Assembly (NCBI RefSeq): GCF_004912165.1
Contig: NZ_STGV01000009.1
Location: 1-64,000 of the forward strand
Origin: Peteryoungia ipomoeae
GTDB taxonomy: Bacteria > Pseudomonadota > Alphaproteobacteria > Rhizobiales > Rhizobiaceae
Length of the DNA: 64,000 nt
Direction of reading: 5' to 3'
The notes under the pieces: generated by a model
Told to the model about the DNA's origin: nothing
Seen by the model: the letters and a program-made list of their open reading frames with translations, nothing else
The model's database searches: none
Translations under genes and position numbers: made by a program
Shown: positions 45,901 through 53,838 of the stretch, piece by piece
How the letters are laid out: each line of letters begins with the position of its first letter
Numbering within the stretch: the first letter of the stretch is position 1

Positions 45901-46248
45901 GCGGACCAGCGCGATATTCTGCTCCGTCGTCAGCTCGATCGGAAGCGCAATCGTCACGTCCTTGGCCAGTTGTGCATCGGCGCGTTTCTCAAACAGCTCG
46001 ACTTTGTTCCAGAAGGCTTCGGACGCCTTCGACACCGAGCGATCGGCGATCAACTCCCTGAGCCATTCTGGGGCATCAACGGGAATGGCGAACTCCTCAT
46101 GCGCCAGGCCCTGTTTGCGCCCATAGTCGACTGTGCGTGCTTCCCGTTCGAAGTCCATCTGTGCGCAGTGCCGGTAAGCTGCCGACATCACGGCACTACG
46201 GCCCGAGCCGCGCGCAACGATGCTGACAGAGAAATGCGGGACGGCCAC
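42904..46248 (-). CDS. traA: TraA relaxase-helicase
   Basis: 1114 residues. N-terminal MobA/MobL relaxase domain (HFSVSIVARGSGRSAVMSAA, then YRHC; the three-His signature in NPHIHLMTTLRP near 142), central TraI-like helicase with Walker A GRAGAGKTTMM near residue 400, SVFVLDEAGMVSSRQM, and DHGYATTVHKAQGATVDRVK. Nicks oriT and unwinds the transferred strand. I use GTG 46248 (family start AVPHFS; AAAGGAG 10 bases upstream) rather than TTG 46257. First gene of traAFBH. Confidence 0.95.
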   Translation of the reverse strand: MAVPHFSVSIVARGSGRSAVMSAAYRHCAQMDFEREARTVDYGRKQGLAHEEFAIPVDAPEWLRELIADRSVSKASEAFWNKVELFEKRADAQLAKDVTIALPIELTTEQNIALVRDFVEHHITAKGMVADWVVHDNPGNPHIHLMTTLRPLTETGFGPKKVALTGLDGQVVRNDAGKIVYELWAGSTQDFNTVRDGWFACQNKHLAMAGLDIRIDGRSFKKQGIDLEPTIHLGVGVKAIERKTDSAEEKAALERLTVQEAIRSENARRIENRPELVLDLITREKSVFDISDIAKLLHRYIDDPALFQNLMARILQSPEVLRLERERIDLSSGAKAPSRYTTRELIRLEAEMAKRASFLSRAASHHVHKTMLNSVFANHKRLSDEQRTAIEHVAGPQRIAAVIGRAGAGKTTMMKAAREAWEAAGYRVVGAALAGKAAEGLEREAGIPSRTLSSWELRWRQGRDLLDARSVFVLDEAGMVSSRQMALFVEAVSLAGAKLVLVGDPEQLQPIEAGAAFRAITERIGYAELETIYRQNAQWMRDASLDLARGRIDRAVEAYSAQGRMIGAELKADAVNRLIDDWTRDYDPDRSMLMLAHLRRDVRMLNEMARGKLVERGIIDAGSSFMTAEGHRQFAAGDQIVFLKNEGSLGVKNGMLAKVIEASPGRLVAMIGEAEHRRQVIVEQHFYNNLDHGYATTVHKAQGATVDRVKVLASLSLDRHLTYVAMTRHRHDLTVYYGTRSFAKAGGLVRVLGRSNAKETTLDYAGGRFYSEALRFAEARGLHLVRVARTLVRDRLEWTVKQGAKLAELRARLAAIGARLGLAAPKAMASATSSASLASAPTQTATVEARPMVSGITTFAKPLAEVVEEKLQADPALQRAWKDVSDRFHLVYADPQSAFRAVNVETMLENKTVARSTITALIEKPESFGVIKGKTGLFAGSVEVQTRKRALTNSPALARDLEAYIAKRSLAAGRYELDEVGMRQSLSLDIPALSPAARHTLERLRDAVDRNALSVGPDLLSMDNAIKAELDGFAKAVATRFGERSFLPIMAKDADGKAFEALSTGMSPAQKTELRSAWDMLRTVQKLAAYERTTVALKQTEALRQTQKKGLSLK

Positions 46249-46325
46249 GGCAGACAAACTCCTTTAATCGAACCAAACCGGCGGGTTCGTCGAAAGCGGA
46301 GGTCGGCCCCGGGCGCCTAAGCGAG

Positions 46326-46358
46326 GCGTCGTGTCAGCGACGTATAATTGCGCCCTTC
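46326..46358 (+). other. oriT: Origin of transfer (oriT), Ti/RSF1010 type
   Basis: A 5-bp stem-loop CGTCG/CGACG (46327-46331, 46338-46342) precedes ATAATTGCGCCCTT, the nick-region sequence of Ti-plasmid and RSF1010-family oriTs. By analogy the nick is between G46352 and C46353, with the plus strand transferred and DNA to the right entering first. Lies in the traA-traC divergent region, as in Ti plasmids. Confidence 0.88.
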
Positions 46359-46412
46359 GGATCCGCTTCTTCGAAACGGCGGGATCATTCGCCAAATGCC
46401 GGCGCTTTGGCG

Positions 46413-46430
46413 AGGTGCAGAACTGCACCT
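46413..46430. promoter_or_regulatory. tra box between traA and traC
   Basis: AGGTGCAGAACTGCACCT: the same half-sites as the box before trbB with AA instead of AT at the centre. Placed between oriT and traC, where it can serve both divergent tra operons as in Ti plasmids. Confidence 0.88.
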
Positions 46431-46507
46431 TTCAAACGGGAGGAAAGTCGGAAACGGTCTGATCCCAACGACCTCGATTGACTGGTCAGAACCTGGAGAG
46501 CGAGCCC

Positions 46508-46780
46508 ATGAAAAAACCGACATCGAAGATCCGCCAAGAAATCGCACGTCTGCAGGAGCAGCTGAAACTTGCGGAAACACGGGATGCCGAACGCATCGGT
46601 CGCGTCGCGCTGCGTGCTGGCCTCGGTGAAATCGACGTCGAAGAGGCAGAGCTGCTTGCGGCATTCGAGGACGTGGCATCGAGGTTTCGGCGGGGGGACA
46701 AGACTTCAGCTGGGCGAACAGCCACAAAGACGCCGGCTCACGCCGCTGGCCAGATTGAGGGCCAGACTGCTGATGGCTGA
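46508..46780 (+). CDS. traC: TraC, relaxosome accessory protein
   Basis: 90 residues with the Ti TraC pattern ([40 protein letters not shown]). Charged and helical; enhances TraA-dependent processing of oriT. ATG at 46508 after GGAGAGCGAG. First gene of traCDG, 78 bases after the tra box. Confidence 0.9.
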   Translation: MKKPTSKIRQEIARLQEQLKLAETRDAERIGRVALRAGLGEIDVEEAELLAAFEDVASRFRRGDKTSAGRTATKTPAHAAGQIEGQTADG

Positions 46781-46997
46781 GCGCATGGTGCGAATGACGG
46801 CATCTGAAGCGCGAAAGAAAGACACGCGTGAGAAGATCGAACTTGGTGGCCTGATCGTGAAGGCGGGCTTACGTCACGAGAAACGAGCGCTGCTGTTCGG
46901 CCTGCTGATTGACGGCTGCGATCGGATCAAGGCAGACGAGACAGAGCGTCGGCGCCTGTCGGATATTGGCGCGAAGACCTTTGGTGACGATGCTTAG
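46773..46997 (+). CDS. traD: TraD conjugation protein
   Basis: 74 residues; recognised from the TraD core [20 protein letters not shown] and LLFGLLIDG. Helical, role uncertain (accessory to the coupling protein or relaxosome). ATG 46773 overlaps traC; ATG 46785 or 46794 are possible starts. Its stop overlaps the traG start. Confidence 0.85.
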   Translation: MAERMVRMTASEARKKDTREKIELGGLIVKAGLRHEKRALLFGLLIDGCDRIKADETERRRLSDIGAKTFGDDA

Positions 46998-48909
46998 ACG
47001 TCTCCTGATCGCCGGTGCGCCAGCGATGGCAATGATTGCGATCGTCATCGTGACATCTGGGTTCGAGCATTCGCTGGCGTCAATCGCGACAACAGCCGAT
47101 GCAAAACTCATGCTCGGCCGGATCGGGCTTGCCTTGCCATATGTCCTGGCGGCAGCCATCGGCGCCATGTTTCTGTTTGCGGCAAAGGGATCGACCAACA
47201 TCAAGCTTGCCGGATGGAGTGCTGCGGCTGGCGGCCTGGGAACCATTTTGATTGCGATCGCTCGCGAAGCGGCAAGACTGCTAAGCTTGTCCAATCAGAT
47301 CCCGGTTGGTGGACGTCTGATCTCCTTCATCGATCCTTCAACTGTCGCTGGTGGGTGCCTTGCTCTTCTCACGACGGCGTTTTCATTGCGCGTCGCTACA
47401 ATGGGCAATGCAGCATTTCCGATGAGCGAGCCGAGGCGGATCCGGGGTCGGCGTGCGCTCCATGGCGATGCCGAATGGATGACCATGCGGGAGGCGAAAG
47501 CATTGTTTTCCGAAAGTGGCGGCATCGTCATTGGCGAGCGTTACCGTGTCGACAGGGACAGTCCAAGCCTGACCGCATTTCGCGCCAGCGAGCGGTCAAG
47601 CTGGGGGCAGGGCGGGCGGGCTCCGCTTTTGTGTTTCGACGGCTCCTTCGGATCCTCGCATGGGATCGTCTTTGCCGGTTCGGGTGGCTTCAAGACGACC
47701 TCGGTCACAGTGCCCACAGCGCTCAAATGGGGAGGCTCGCTGATCGTGCTCGACCCGTCCAACGAAGTGGCCCCCATGGTGATCGAGCATCGGCGCGCAG
47801 CCGGTCGACGCGTCATTGTCCTTGATCCGAAGAATACTCAATCAGGCTTCAACGCGCTTGACTGGATCGGCCGAAATGGTGGCTCCAAAGAGGAAGATAT
47901 CGCGGCCGTGGCTTCATGGATCATGAGCGACACGGGCAGGGCGCCGGGTGTCCGCGACGACTTCTTCCGGGCGTCCGGTCTCCAGCTTTTGACCGCGATG
48001 ATCGCCGATGTCTGTCTCTCCGGACATACCGAAAAGCCGGATCAAACGCTGCGTCAGGTTCGAATGAACCTTTCCGAACCGGAGCCAAAACTGCGCGGCA
48101 GGCTGCAGGAGATCTACGACAGCTCCGGATCGACATTCGTGAAGGAGAATGTCGCAGCCTTCGTTAACATGACGCCTGAGACCTTCTCGGGCGTTTATGC
48201 CAATGCGATCAAGGAAACCCATTGGTTGAGCTATCCGAATTATGCGAGCCTGGTTTCCGGTTCCGACTTTTCGACCGAGGCCCTTGGCGATGGCGACACC
48301 GACATATTCATCAACATCGACCTGAAGACGCTGGAAACCCATGCAGGTCTCGCCAGGGTCATCATCGGTTCATTTCTGAATGCCATCTACAATCGCAATG
48401 GCGAGATGGAAGGCAGGGCCTTGTTCCTCCTCGATGAGGTCGCCAGGCTCGGTTACATGCGGGTTCTGGAAACCGCCCGCGATGCCGGCCGCAAGTACGG
48501 CATCACACTCACCATGATCTATCAGTCGATCGGCCAGCTGAGAGAAACCTATGGCGGACGGGACGCGTCCAGTAAATGGTTCGAGAGCGCCAGCTGGATT
48601 TCGTTCGCCGCGATCAATGATCCGGAAACGGCGGACTATATCTCCCGCCGCTGCGGCATGACCACGGTCGAGATCGACCAGGTCAGCCGTAGTTTCCAGG
48701 CGCGCGGATCTTCCCGCACCCGATCCAAACAGCTGGCGTCTCGGCCGCTCATTCAGCCGCACGAGGTGCTGCGAATGCGCGCCGACGAACAGATCGTGTT
48801 CACGGCTGGCAATCCGCCGCTTCGTTGCGGACGCGCGATTTGGTTCAGACGGGAAGACATGAAGTCTTGCGTGACGGAGGGCAGGTTCAGCCCGCAAGGC
48901 AAACCCTGA
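46990..48909 (+). CDS. traG: TraG, VirD4-type coupling protein
   Basis: 639 residues. Three or four N-terminal membrane segments, then the ATPase: Walker [14 protein letters not shown] near residue 230, [12 protein letters not shown], Walker [13 protein letters not shown] near 478, and [14 protein letters not shown]. Delivers the TraA-DNA complex to the Trb channel. Third gene of traCDG. Confidence 0.95.
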   Translation: MLRRLLIAGAPAMAMIAIVIVTSGFEHSLASIATTADAKLMLGRIGLALPYVLAAAIGAMFLFAAKGSTNIKLAGWSAAAGGLGTILIAIAREAARLLSLSNQIPVGGRLISFIDPSTVAGGCLALLTTAFSLRVATMGNAAFPMSEPRRIRGRRALHGDAEWMTMREAKALFSESGGIVIGERYRVDRDSPSLTAFRASERSSWGQGGRAPLLCFDGSFGSSHGIVFAGSGGFKTTSVTVPTALKWGGSLIVLDPSNEVAPMVIEHRRAAGRRVIVLDPKNTQSGFNALDWIGRNGGSKEEDIAAVASWIMSDTGRAPGVRDDFFRASGLQLLTAMIADVCLSGHTEKPDQTLRQVRMNLSEPEPKLRGRLQEIYDSSGSTFVKENVAAFVNMTPETFSGVYANAIKETHWLSYPNYASLVSGSDFSTEALGDGDTDIFINIDLKTLETHAGLARVIIGSFLNAIYNRNGEMEGRALFLLDEVARLGYMRVLETARDAGRKYGITLTMIYQSIGQLRETYGGRDASSKWFESASWISFAAINDPETADYISRRCGMTTVEIDQVSRSFQARGSSRTRSKQLASRPLIQPHEVLRMRADEQIVFTAGNPPLRCGRAIWFRREDMKSCVTEGRFSPQGKP

Positions 48910-48961
48910 GCATATCGAGAGATGCTCTCACGGAAGGATCGTAACACGTCCGAGCCAAGAC

Positions 48962-49001
48962 CGTACGGGCTTCGTTCGCGTCAAGCGAATAGAGCCGTAC
49001 G
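48962..49001 (+). terminator. Hairpin downstream of traG
   Basis: Outer arms CGTACGGGCT and AGCCGTACG (one bulged G), an internal loop, and an inner stem TTCGC/GCGAA around GTCAA. Starts 52 bases after the traG stop. No T tract; may end or stabilise the tra transcript, or act as a single-strand structure during transfer. Confidence 0.5.
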
Positions 49002-49112
49002 CCGCAGGCGGACCGCCCGGTCTTCTGCCACTTCACGGAAATGAATCAATGGCCAGTGACCGATTCAAACTTGTCGTTGGACGCTCAAGGCTGGAAACGC
49101 GATTCTGCTGCT

Positions 49113-49370
49113 ATGATCGCACAACCTTACCAGCTATATGTGGAGCGAAGAGACCGGACAAAAAACGTGTCCCGGTTCTATGCGATGTCGATTGAGCCGA
49201 ACCTTTTTGGCGAAGCCTGCCTTGTCAGGAGATGGGGGCGGATCGGTGCAAAGGGCCAGAGCATGATCCATCACTTCGAGCGGGAACGGGATGCCGTGGT
49301 GCTATTCCTTGACCTTACCCGCCAGAAGCAGAACCGGGGCTATAGAACCCTGTCGGACTGCAATCCCTGA
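49113..49370 (+). CDS. WGR-domain protein
   Basis: 85-residue stand-alone WGR domain: LYVERRDRTKNVSRFYAMSI, then LVRRWGRIGAKGQ and a helix RERDAVVLFLDLTRQKQNRG. WGR domains bind nucleic acid (in PARPs and MolR-like proteins). ATG at 49113. Common near traG on rhizobial plasmids as far as I recall; role in transfer unproven. Confidence 0.85.
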   Translation: MIAQPYQLYVERRDRTKNVSRFYAMSIEPNLFGEACLVRRWGRIGAKGQSMIHHFERERDAVVLFLDLTRQKQNRGYRTLSDCNP

Positions 49371-49513
49371 CTCGCCAGAGGATCAAATTCGTCACTCGGA
49401 CGCCATGACTGTCGCCTGCTTTATAGACCTCGGTTTTCGCCTTCCCACCTTCGGGGCTCCTGGGGAGGGGCAGTGAAGGCGGCCGCTGTCCAGATCTCGT
49501 TCCGTCGTCGTCC

Positions 49514-49771
49514 TTACCCATCACTGCCGGCATAACCGTTGACAGCCTTCTCAATCTCAGCAAGCAGGGTATCCGATACGGTTTCAAGCGTACCGGTGGC
49601 GCGCGCATCGGACTGCCGCTTCAGCCGTTCATAGTCTGCGATATTGAGCAGCACCAAGCGCGGCTTGTTGCGCTGAGTAATGATCACGGGACGTCGCAGG
49701 GCCGCCGCAATAATGCCGCCCGACTTCCGCGAGAGGTCACTGGTGGTATACGAACCGCTGGTGCCGGCCAT
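49514..49771 (-). CDS. Orphan Phd/YefM-type antitoxin
   Basis: 85 residues: TTSDLSRKSGGIIAAALRRP, VIITQRNKPRLVLLNIADYE and an acidic Ser/Thr-rich tail. Pattern of the prevent-host-death family. No RelE, PIN or other toxin gene is found on either side, so it is an orphan or the remnant of a pair. Start ATG at 49771. Confidence 0.8.
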   Translation of the reverse strand: MAGTSGSYTTSDLSRKSGGIIAAALRRPVIITQRNKPRLVLLNIADYERLKRQSDARATGTLETVSDTLLAEIEKAVNGYAGSDG

Positions 49772-49977
49772 TTGAACATCTCCTCGCAGTGAAGGCACAG
49801 TGTTTCAGACCATGATAATGGCTGAAGGGCACATACAACATCGCTACAAATGCCAAACAGGAGATCTCACCCATTTGGCAATGGGACCCGGATGTCGATT
49901 GCCTGACCTGGCGAAGTTGCAGTGGCCGCCCGCTTTTTCCAGTCACGGCGAAACTCCGATCCCATCTGTGTGGTCTA

Positions 49978-50103
49978 CCGCCCTTAGAAGGGCGGCTCGG
50001 CGTCGAGAATGCCATGCTGTTCTGCCATGGTAACGATCATCTCGGCCTGGGCCAGTTCGAGTTCAGCCGCAATCTGGCGGCGCTCATCGGCGTCGACGGC
50101 ATT
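49978..50103 (-). repeat. 126-bp direct repeat, copy 1
   Basis: Matches 52333-52458 with three differences in 126 bp, same orientation. It covers the last 39 codons of the small gene at 52339. The two copies bracket the nucleotidyltransferase and hydrolase genes. Confidence 0.9.
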
Positions 50104-50118
50104 GCTGAGCTGGGTGAG
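49984..50118 (-). pseudogene. Truncated copy of the 56-residue gene at 52339
   Basis: Reads NAVDADERRQIAAELELAQA... to GILDAEPPF, matching the C-terminal 39 residues of the intact copy; upstream of this the frame diverges (LTQLS) and meets a stop at 50119-50121. No start codon. Confidence 0.75.
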
Positions 50119-50283
50119 TTATCCTGCCAGTCAAGTATCAAGGCGCGATCTAAAAAACCGCCGTCGGTCCGAAGCGGACATCGAGAACCGCGAGCTGATA
50201 GGCAGCTTTGCGCCAATAGCGGTCATGAGATGTTGTCCTCGCAGCTTGACGATGTGTAATTTATGGTGACGTCGGGAGGGCAG

Positions 50284-51057
50284 ATGAATCTTGGTGATAG
50301 CAGCAGCCAGATTAACGAGGTGGTTGTATCAGTCTCCAGCCTTCTACAAGAGGCGGTGCTCGGCATCTATCTTCATGGTTCGGCAGTACAGAGCCAGTTG
50401 CGCGCACAGAGCGACATCGATCTACTCGTGATAACAGCGAGGCCGATGATGGAGCGTGAACGAAGAGCACTTACGGCTGCTTTTGTGCAAGTTTCAGGCC
50501 GGCATCCGCGTGGCGAGGGAGAGCCTAGATGCCTGGAGGTCATGATCTTCGATCGAAACGGGCAAGGCATCCGTTCCAATCCGGCCCAGACTGAGATGGT
50601 CTACGGAGAGTGGCTTCGTGATAGCTATGACAGTGGCGAGGCAGCGGGCCCGACGGTTGACCCCGAGAACACGCTCATCCTTGCACAAGCGCGTAAAAAC
50701 TCCCTCGCACTGCTAGGTCCCAAAGCGGACCAACTGCTTCCCGACATACCGGTCACTGCAGTTCGGGAGGCAATGCGCGATAGCCTTCCGGCCCTGTTAG
50801 ACGGACTAAATGGTGACGAACGTAATGTCCTGCTGACGCTGGCCCGAATGTGGTGGACCTCAGAGCGCGGAGACTTTGCGACAAAGGACGCGGCCGCTTC
50901 CTGGGCTTACGAACGACTTCCAGAACCGGAGGCCTCCATTCTCGACTATGCGCGGCGGGCTTACTTGGGTGAAACCGCCGACGCTTGGGAAGACAAGCAG
51001 GCGGCAGCAAGATCGGTCGCGGGGTATTTGCGCGAGCAGATCGCCCGACTGCTTTGA
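50284..51057 (+). CDS. Aminoglycoside nucleotidyltransferase-like protein (AadA family)
   Basis: 257 residues. The nucleotidyltransferase motif IYLHGSAVQSQLRAQSDIDL (around residues 30-50) gives the Gly-Ser and paired Asp residues; later LTLARMWWTSERGDFATKDA and AASWAYERLP match the C-terminal helical domain of AadA-type adenylyltransferases. Best guess is an ANT(3'')/ANT(9)-like enzyme acting on streptomycin/spectinomycin-type drugs; substrate not provable here. ATG 50284 has GGGAGGG upstream. Sits between the 126-bp repeats as cargo. Confidence 0.82.
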   Translation: MNLGDSSSQINEVVVSVSSLLQEAVLGIYLHGSAVQSQLRAQSDIDLLVITARPMMERERRALTAAFVQVSGRHPRGEGEPRCLEVMIFDRNGQGIRSNPAQTEMVYGEWLRDSYDSGEAAGPTVDPENTLILAQARKNSLALLGPKADQLLPDIPVTAVREAMRDSLPALLDGLNGDERNVLLTLARMWWTSERGDFATKDAAASWAYERLPEPEASILDYARRAYLGETADAWEDKQAAARSVAGYLREQIARLL

Positions 51058-51214
51058 CAGCTTCGGGCAAAAGAGCGTCTTCCGCTTAGCGTATCATTTC
51101 GTTCGCAGAGATCGTCATCTGGCCGTCACACATGTTGGCACATCCCTCCCCACCACGAAAAATTCACCAAACCGGGCAAGACTGGTCTCGGTGATGGGAC
51201 TATAGGAGAATCGA

Positions 51215-51940
51215 ATGTTCGCTGGAAGAACAACAGTACGGATAGCGCGGAGCACTATCCTCCTTTTGGCGCTATCCACTGTGTCTGCGCCTTTGTCCCG
51301 GGCGGCCGAGGTCCCCGCGGGACGGAACATCTCCATCGGCGGTGTTCCGAGCATCTTTATTAAGAAGGAAGGTGCCAAAGGAACGTTGGTTCTTCTGACT
51401 GGCGGCAATGGAAAACTTGGCGTTCTTCCAGGCGCGATAATTACTGAGAACGAAACGAACGTGCTAATCCGTAATCACTCGGCGTTCACAGCCGAGGGGT
51501 TTAATGTTCTGCTACTTGAGGGCGGGACAAACCTCGCTGATGCCATTGGGTCAGTTCCACGGCCTGTCACAGTAGTTGCAACGAGCGCCGGGACACCTCG
51601 AGCTGCGGAAGGGCTTCTTGCTGGAGCCCGTCCCGACAAGCTAGTGCTTCTCTCCGGTTTTCTCAGTAAGGCATCTGGCCCGTCTGACAGCGTTGCTCAT
51701 ATCCTTCAGCGACCCGAGCTTCTGCCCAAGACTCTCGTTGTTCACCATAGGCAGGATAGATGCCGGTTCACGCGTCCGGAAGGCGTATCCCCCTTCATGA
51801 ACTGGGCTCGAGGGCGAGCGAAGGTGCTGTGGATAGATGGAGGCAAAGAGGAGGGCAATCCTTGCCGCTACGCGTCTCATCATGGTTTTGCCGGGCAGGA
51901 CGCCGCGATAGTAGCGGCCATCGCCTCGTTTGCGCGTTAG
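51215..51940 (+). CDS. Secreted alpha/beta hydrolase
   Basis: 241 residues with a signal peptide (cleavage near SRAAE). Alpha/beta-hydrolase features: TLVLLTGGNGKLG oxyanion strand-loop, nucleophile Ser in VVATSAGTPRA, Asp in HHRQDRCRF, and His in ASHHGFAGQD near the end. Several Cys may form a disulfide (DRCRF; GNPCRY). Substrate unknown. Monocistronic, between the nucleotidyltransferase and the second repeat. Confidence 0.75.
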   Translation: MFAGRTTVRIARSTILLLALSTVSAPLSRAAEVPAGRNISIGGVPSIFIKKEGAKGTLVLLTGGNGKLGVLPGAIITENETNVLIRNHSAFTAEGFNVLLLEGGTNLADAIGSVPRPVTVVATSAGTPRAAEGLLAGARPDKLVLLSGFLSKASGPSDSVAHILQRPELLPKTLVVHHRQDRCRFTRPEGVSPFMNWARGRAKVLWIDGGKEEGNPCRYASHHGFAGQDAAIVAAIASFAR

Positions 51941-52338
51941 TTTGACGTCTGGTGCCGGCACTGGAACCAGACCAGCGGCAGCGAGCGACACCTCACAATG
52001 GCCGGAAGCACTTTGGAGACTGTGCCGGAATTGCTTCAACAGGTTGGAGCCGGTCTATCTGTGCCCTCTATTCGTTGGGCCAGTGGGCTGACCTTCTAGT
52101 CTGATTCCGGGGCGTTCTAGGCATCCCCGAAGCCTGGGTGCTTCGGTGATGCCTTAGTTTTAGGATCAATGTCCGCTTCGGGCCGAATTCGGACCACGTC
52201 GCCAGATGGCGGATGTCCGCTTTCGCCGTTCGGTACCCTTTCATCGGACAGTCCGCAGACGGCCCCAAATCGGGCGGCGCCTGACCGTATGTTCGGTTTT
52301 GGCGCGCTTGCCCCATGAGGCAATAGAGTGAGCCGCCC
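51941..52338. other. Non-coding region with an inverted motif
   Basis: No gene seen. ATGTCCGCTTCGGGCCGA at 52169-52186 is nearly the complement of 50164-50181 (one mismatch), so this motif occurs in inverted copies inside the repeat-bracketed segment. Confidence 0.4.
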
Positions 52339-52458
52339 TTAGAAGGGCGGCTCGGTGTCGAGAATGCCATGCTGTTCTGCCATGGCAACTATCATCTCGG
52401 CCTGGGCCAGTTCGAGTTCAGCCGCAATCTGGCGGCGCTCATCGGCGTCGACGGCATT
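52333..52458 (-). repeat. 126-bp direct repeat, copy 2
   Basis: Near-identical to 49978-50103. Lies within the 3' part of the intact small gene 52339-52509. Confidence 0.9.
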
Positions 52459-52509
52459 CCTGAACTCGGCCCGCAGTTCTTCGATGTGCTGTTCCAGGGA
52501 AAACGTCAT
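52339..52509 (-). CDS. Small acidic protein (56 residues)
   Basis: Starts MTFSLEQHIEELRAEFRNAV and ends GILDTEPPF. Strong Shine-Dalgarno AAGGAG 9 bases upstream of the ATG at 52509. Highly helical and acidic. A truncated second copy exists at 49984. First small gene on the traG side of the DUF736/ArdC block. Function unknown. Confidence 0.75.
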   Translation of the reverse strand: MTFSLEQHIEELRAEFRNAVDADERRQIAAELELAQAEMIVAMAEQHGILDTEPPF

Positions 52510-52741
52510 CGTCTCATCTCCTTGAGTTTGTGAAAGACGAGGCCACCAGCCGGGAGGGGATGGCGGGGTCAGGGATCGCGCAAGCGACCGGCAGGGCCGG
52601 GGAGTGGGGGAGCCGATTTTCGGAAGGCGCCGCAGGCGGCTGGAGAAAATTGGGGGAACCGCTCATCCTTGAAGCCGGCATGCGCGAGCGGCACACTCCT
52701 GGTTCCTGAGCAGCCATCCCTCCCTCTCGTGTGCCACCAAC

Positions 52742-52776
52742 AAAGCCGGACCAGGCTCAATGCCTGATCCGGCTTT
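52742..52776 (-). terminator. Terminator of the DUF736 gene
   Basis: 15-base arms AAAGCCGGACCAGGC and GCCTGATCCGGCTTT (one mismatch) with a 5-base loop; on the minus strand the stem ends in TTT followed by GTTGG. Lies 50 bases past the stop at 52827. Confidence 0.7.
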
Positions 52777-52826
52777 CGATCTTCGCTGAAGGAATGACCG
52801 CGCCCTTTCGGGCGGGGCCGGGCTTC

Positions 52827-53138
52827 TTAGTCCCGGTTCGGGCGGGACCAGATCAGCTGGTAGCCATCTTCACCTTCGACCTCGGAGAGCGTCGCGTAGA
52901 TCGGAGCTGGGAAGCTCGGGTCGTCGAGCTTGACCGAGAGGTAGTCGCGGTCGGTCTGTTCCGAGCGCTTCTGCCAGGCGGCGCCGAGTTCAACGGCTCC
53001 CGCGAAGATGCGGAACTGCGGGCCCTTGTCGGAGGGATTTTCGATGCGGGCAATGCGGGCCTTGACGTTGAGGGCGAGGGTGCGGATCGAGCCAGTGAAG
53101 CCGTTTTCGGTGGAGGTGAAGGTGCCGATGGTAGCCAT
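52827..53138 (-). CDS. DUF736-domain protein
   Basis: 103 residues of the DUF736 family common on rhizobial and other proteobacterial plasmids: [71 protein letters not shown]. Single-domain beta-rich protein; function not established. AGGAATA upstream of the ATG at 53138. Its leader region carries a perfect hairpin (53232-53255). Confidence 0.92.
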   Translation of the reverse strand: MATIGTFTSTENGFTGSIRTLALNVKARIARIENPSDKGPQFRIFAGAVELGAAWQKRSEQTDRDYLSVKLDDPSFPAPIYATLSEVEGEDGYQLIWSRPNRD

Positions 53139-53231
53139 TATCGTATTCCTTTTCGCTGTTTCGGGCCGCTCCATTGCGGCCTCGATGGCAGTCGCAAAGG
53201 CCGGAGACGATCGGACCGCACCCCCCGGGGT

Positions 53232-53255
53232 CCCCATTGCGCTTGCGCAATGGGG
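53232..53255. repeat. Perfect 11-bp hairpin upstream of the DUF736 gene
   Basis: CCCCATTGCGC and GCGCAATGGGG with a 2-base spacer, 94 bases upstream of the DUF736 start. Could be an operator, a terminator, or a single-strand promoter/structure active on the transferred strand. Confidence 0.7.
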
Positions 53256-53622
53256 TGGGCCTTAGGGCCGAAACACCGTGGAGGGCGGCGTGGAGAGACT
53301 TTCTTGTTTCGTGAGGAATGACGGCTTGAGCCGGCAGGGGATGAAAGTATCGCAGCGCCGTTGCGGGAGTACGAGCGAGGCAAAGCCGTTCTTCGGCCAG
53401 ACATGCCTCATCGAGCCCGCGAATGGAGCCCAGTCGTCAAGGGAAAGGGATACGGCAATGGCGTCCGACAACACCATGCCCCGATTGAATGCCTTACCGG
53501 ATCGGTCTGATCGCTGAGTTCGCGGCTTAGGCACCTCATATTCGCGACCTCCCGGCCCACCAGGCTTGCCGCTCCAATCCTTCTCGGTAGAGTTGCCGGG
53601 CGATTCGTCGCCTGGAGGATTT
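53256..53622. other. Spacer without recognised gene
   Basis: 367 bases. Short frames on both strands lack family features. GC-rich palindromic patches continue from the hairpin at 53232. Confidence 0.35.
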
Positions 53623-53838
53623 ATGGCAAATCAGACGAAACCGTTCATCGTCGAAATCAAGCAGTCCCGGAAAGTGAAGACCGGCGTTCAAAAACCGTCG
53701 ATCTGGGGTTCGTTGAACCTGCGGATGGCCGATGATCGCTTAGCCGAGGTGGACCGGACAGACGAGCCGGCCGCCATCGTCGCTGGCGACCGGTCCAAGC
53801 GCATCTGCTCAGACAAGCCGATCAGGCTGCATCCCTGA
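53623..53838 (+). CDS. Hypothetical protein
   Basis: 71 residues: MANQTKPFIVEIKQSRKVKT, then a GVQKPSIWGSLNLR segment and an acidic middle. Good GGAGG 7 bases upstream of ATG 53623. Basic first half suggests nucleic-acid contact, but no family is recognised. Converges on the ArdC-like gene with a 17-base overlap of the ends. Confidence 0.65.
   Translation: MANQTKPFIVEIKQSRKVKTGVQKPSIWGSLNLRMADDRLAEVDRTDEPAAIVAGDRSKRICSDKPIRLHP

Noticed and set aside
45355..46320. 321-residue plus-strand frame across the TraA relaxase domain and oriT
   Set aside because: Shadow frame; would place coding sequence over oriT with no family match.
53278..53517. 79-residue plus-strand frame upstream of 53623
   Set aside because: No ribosome site or domain; minus-strand frame of similar length overlaps it, so coding is undecidable.
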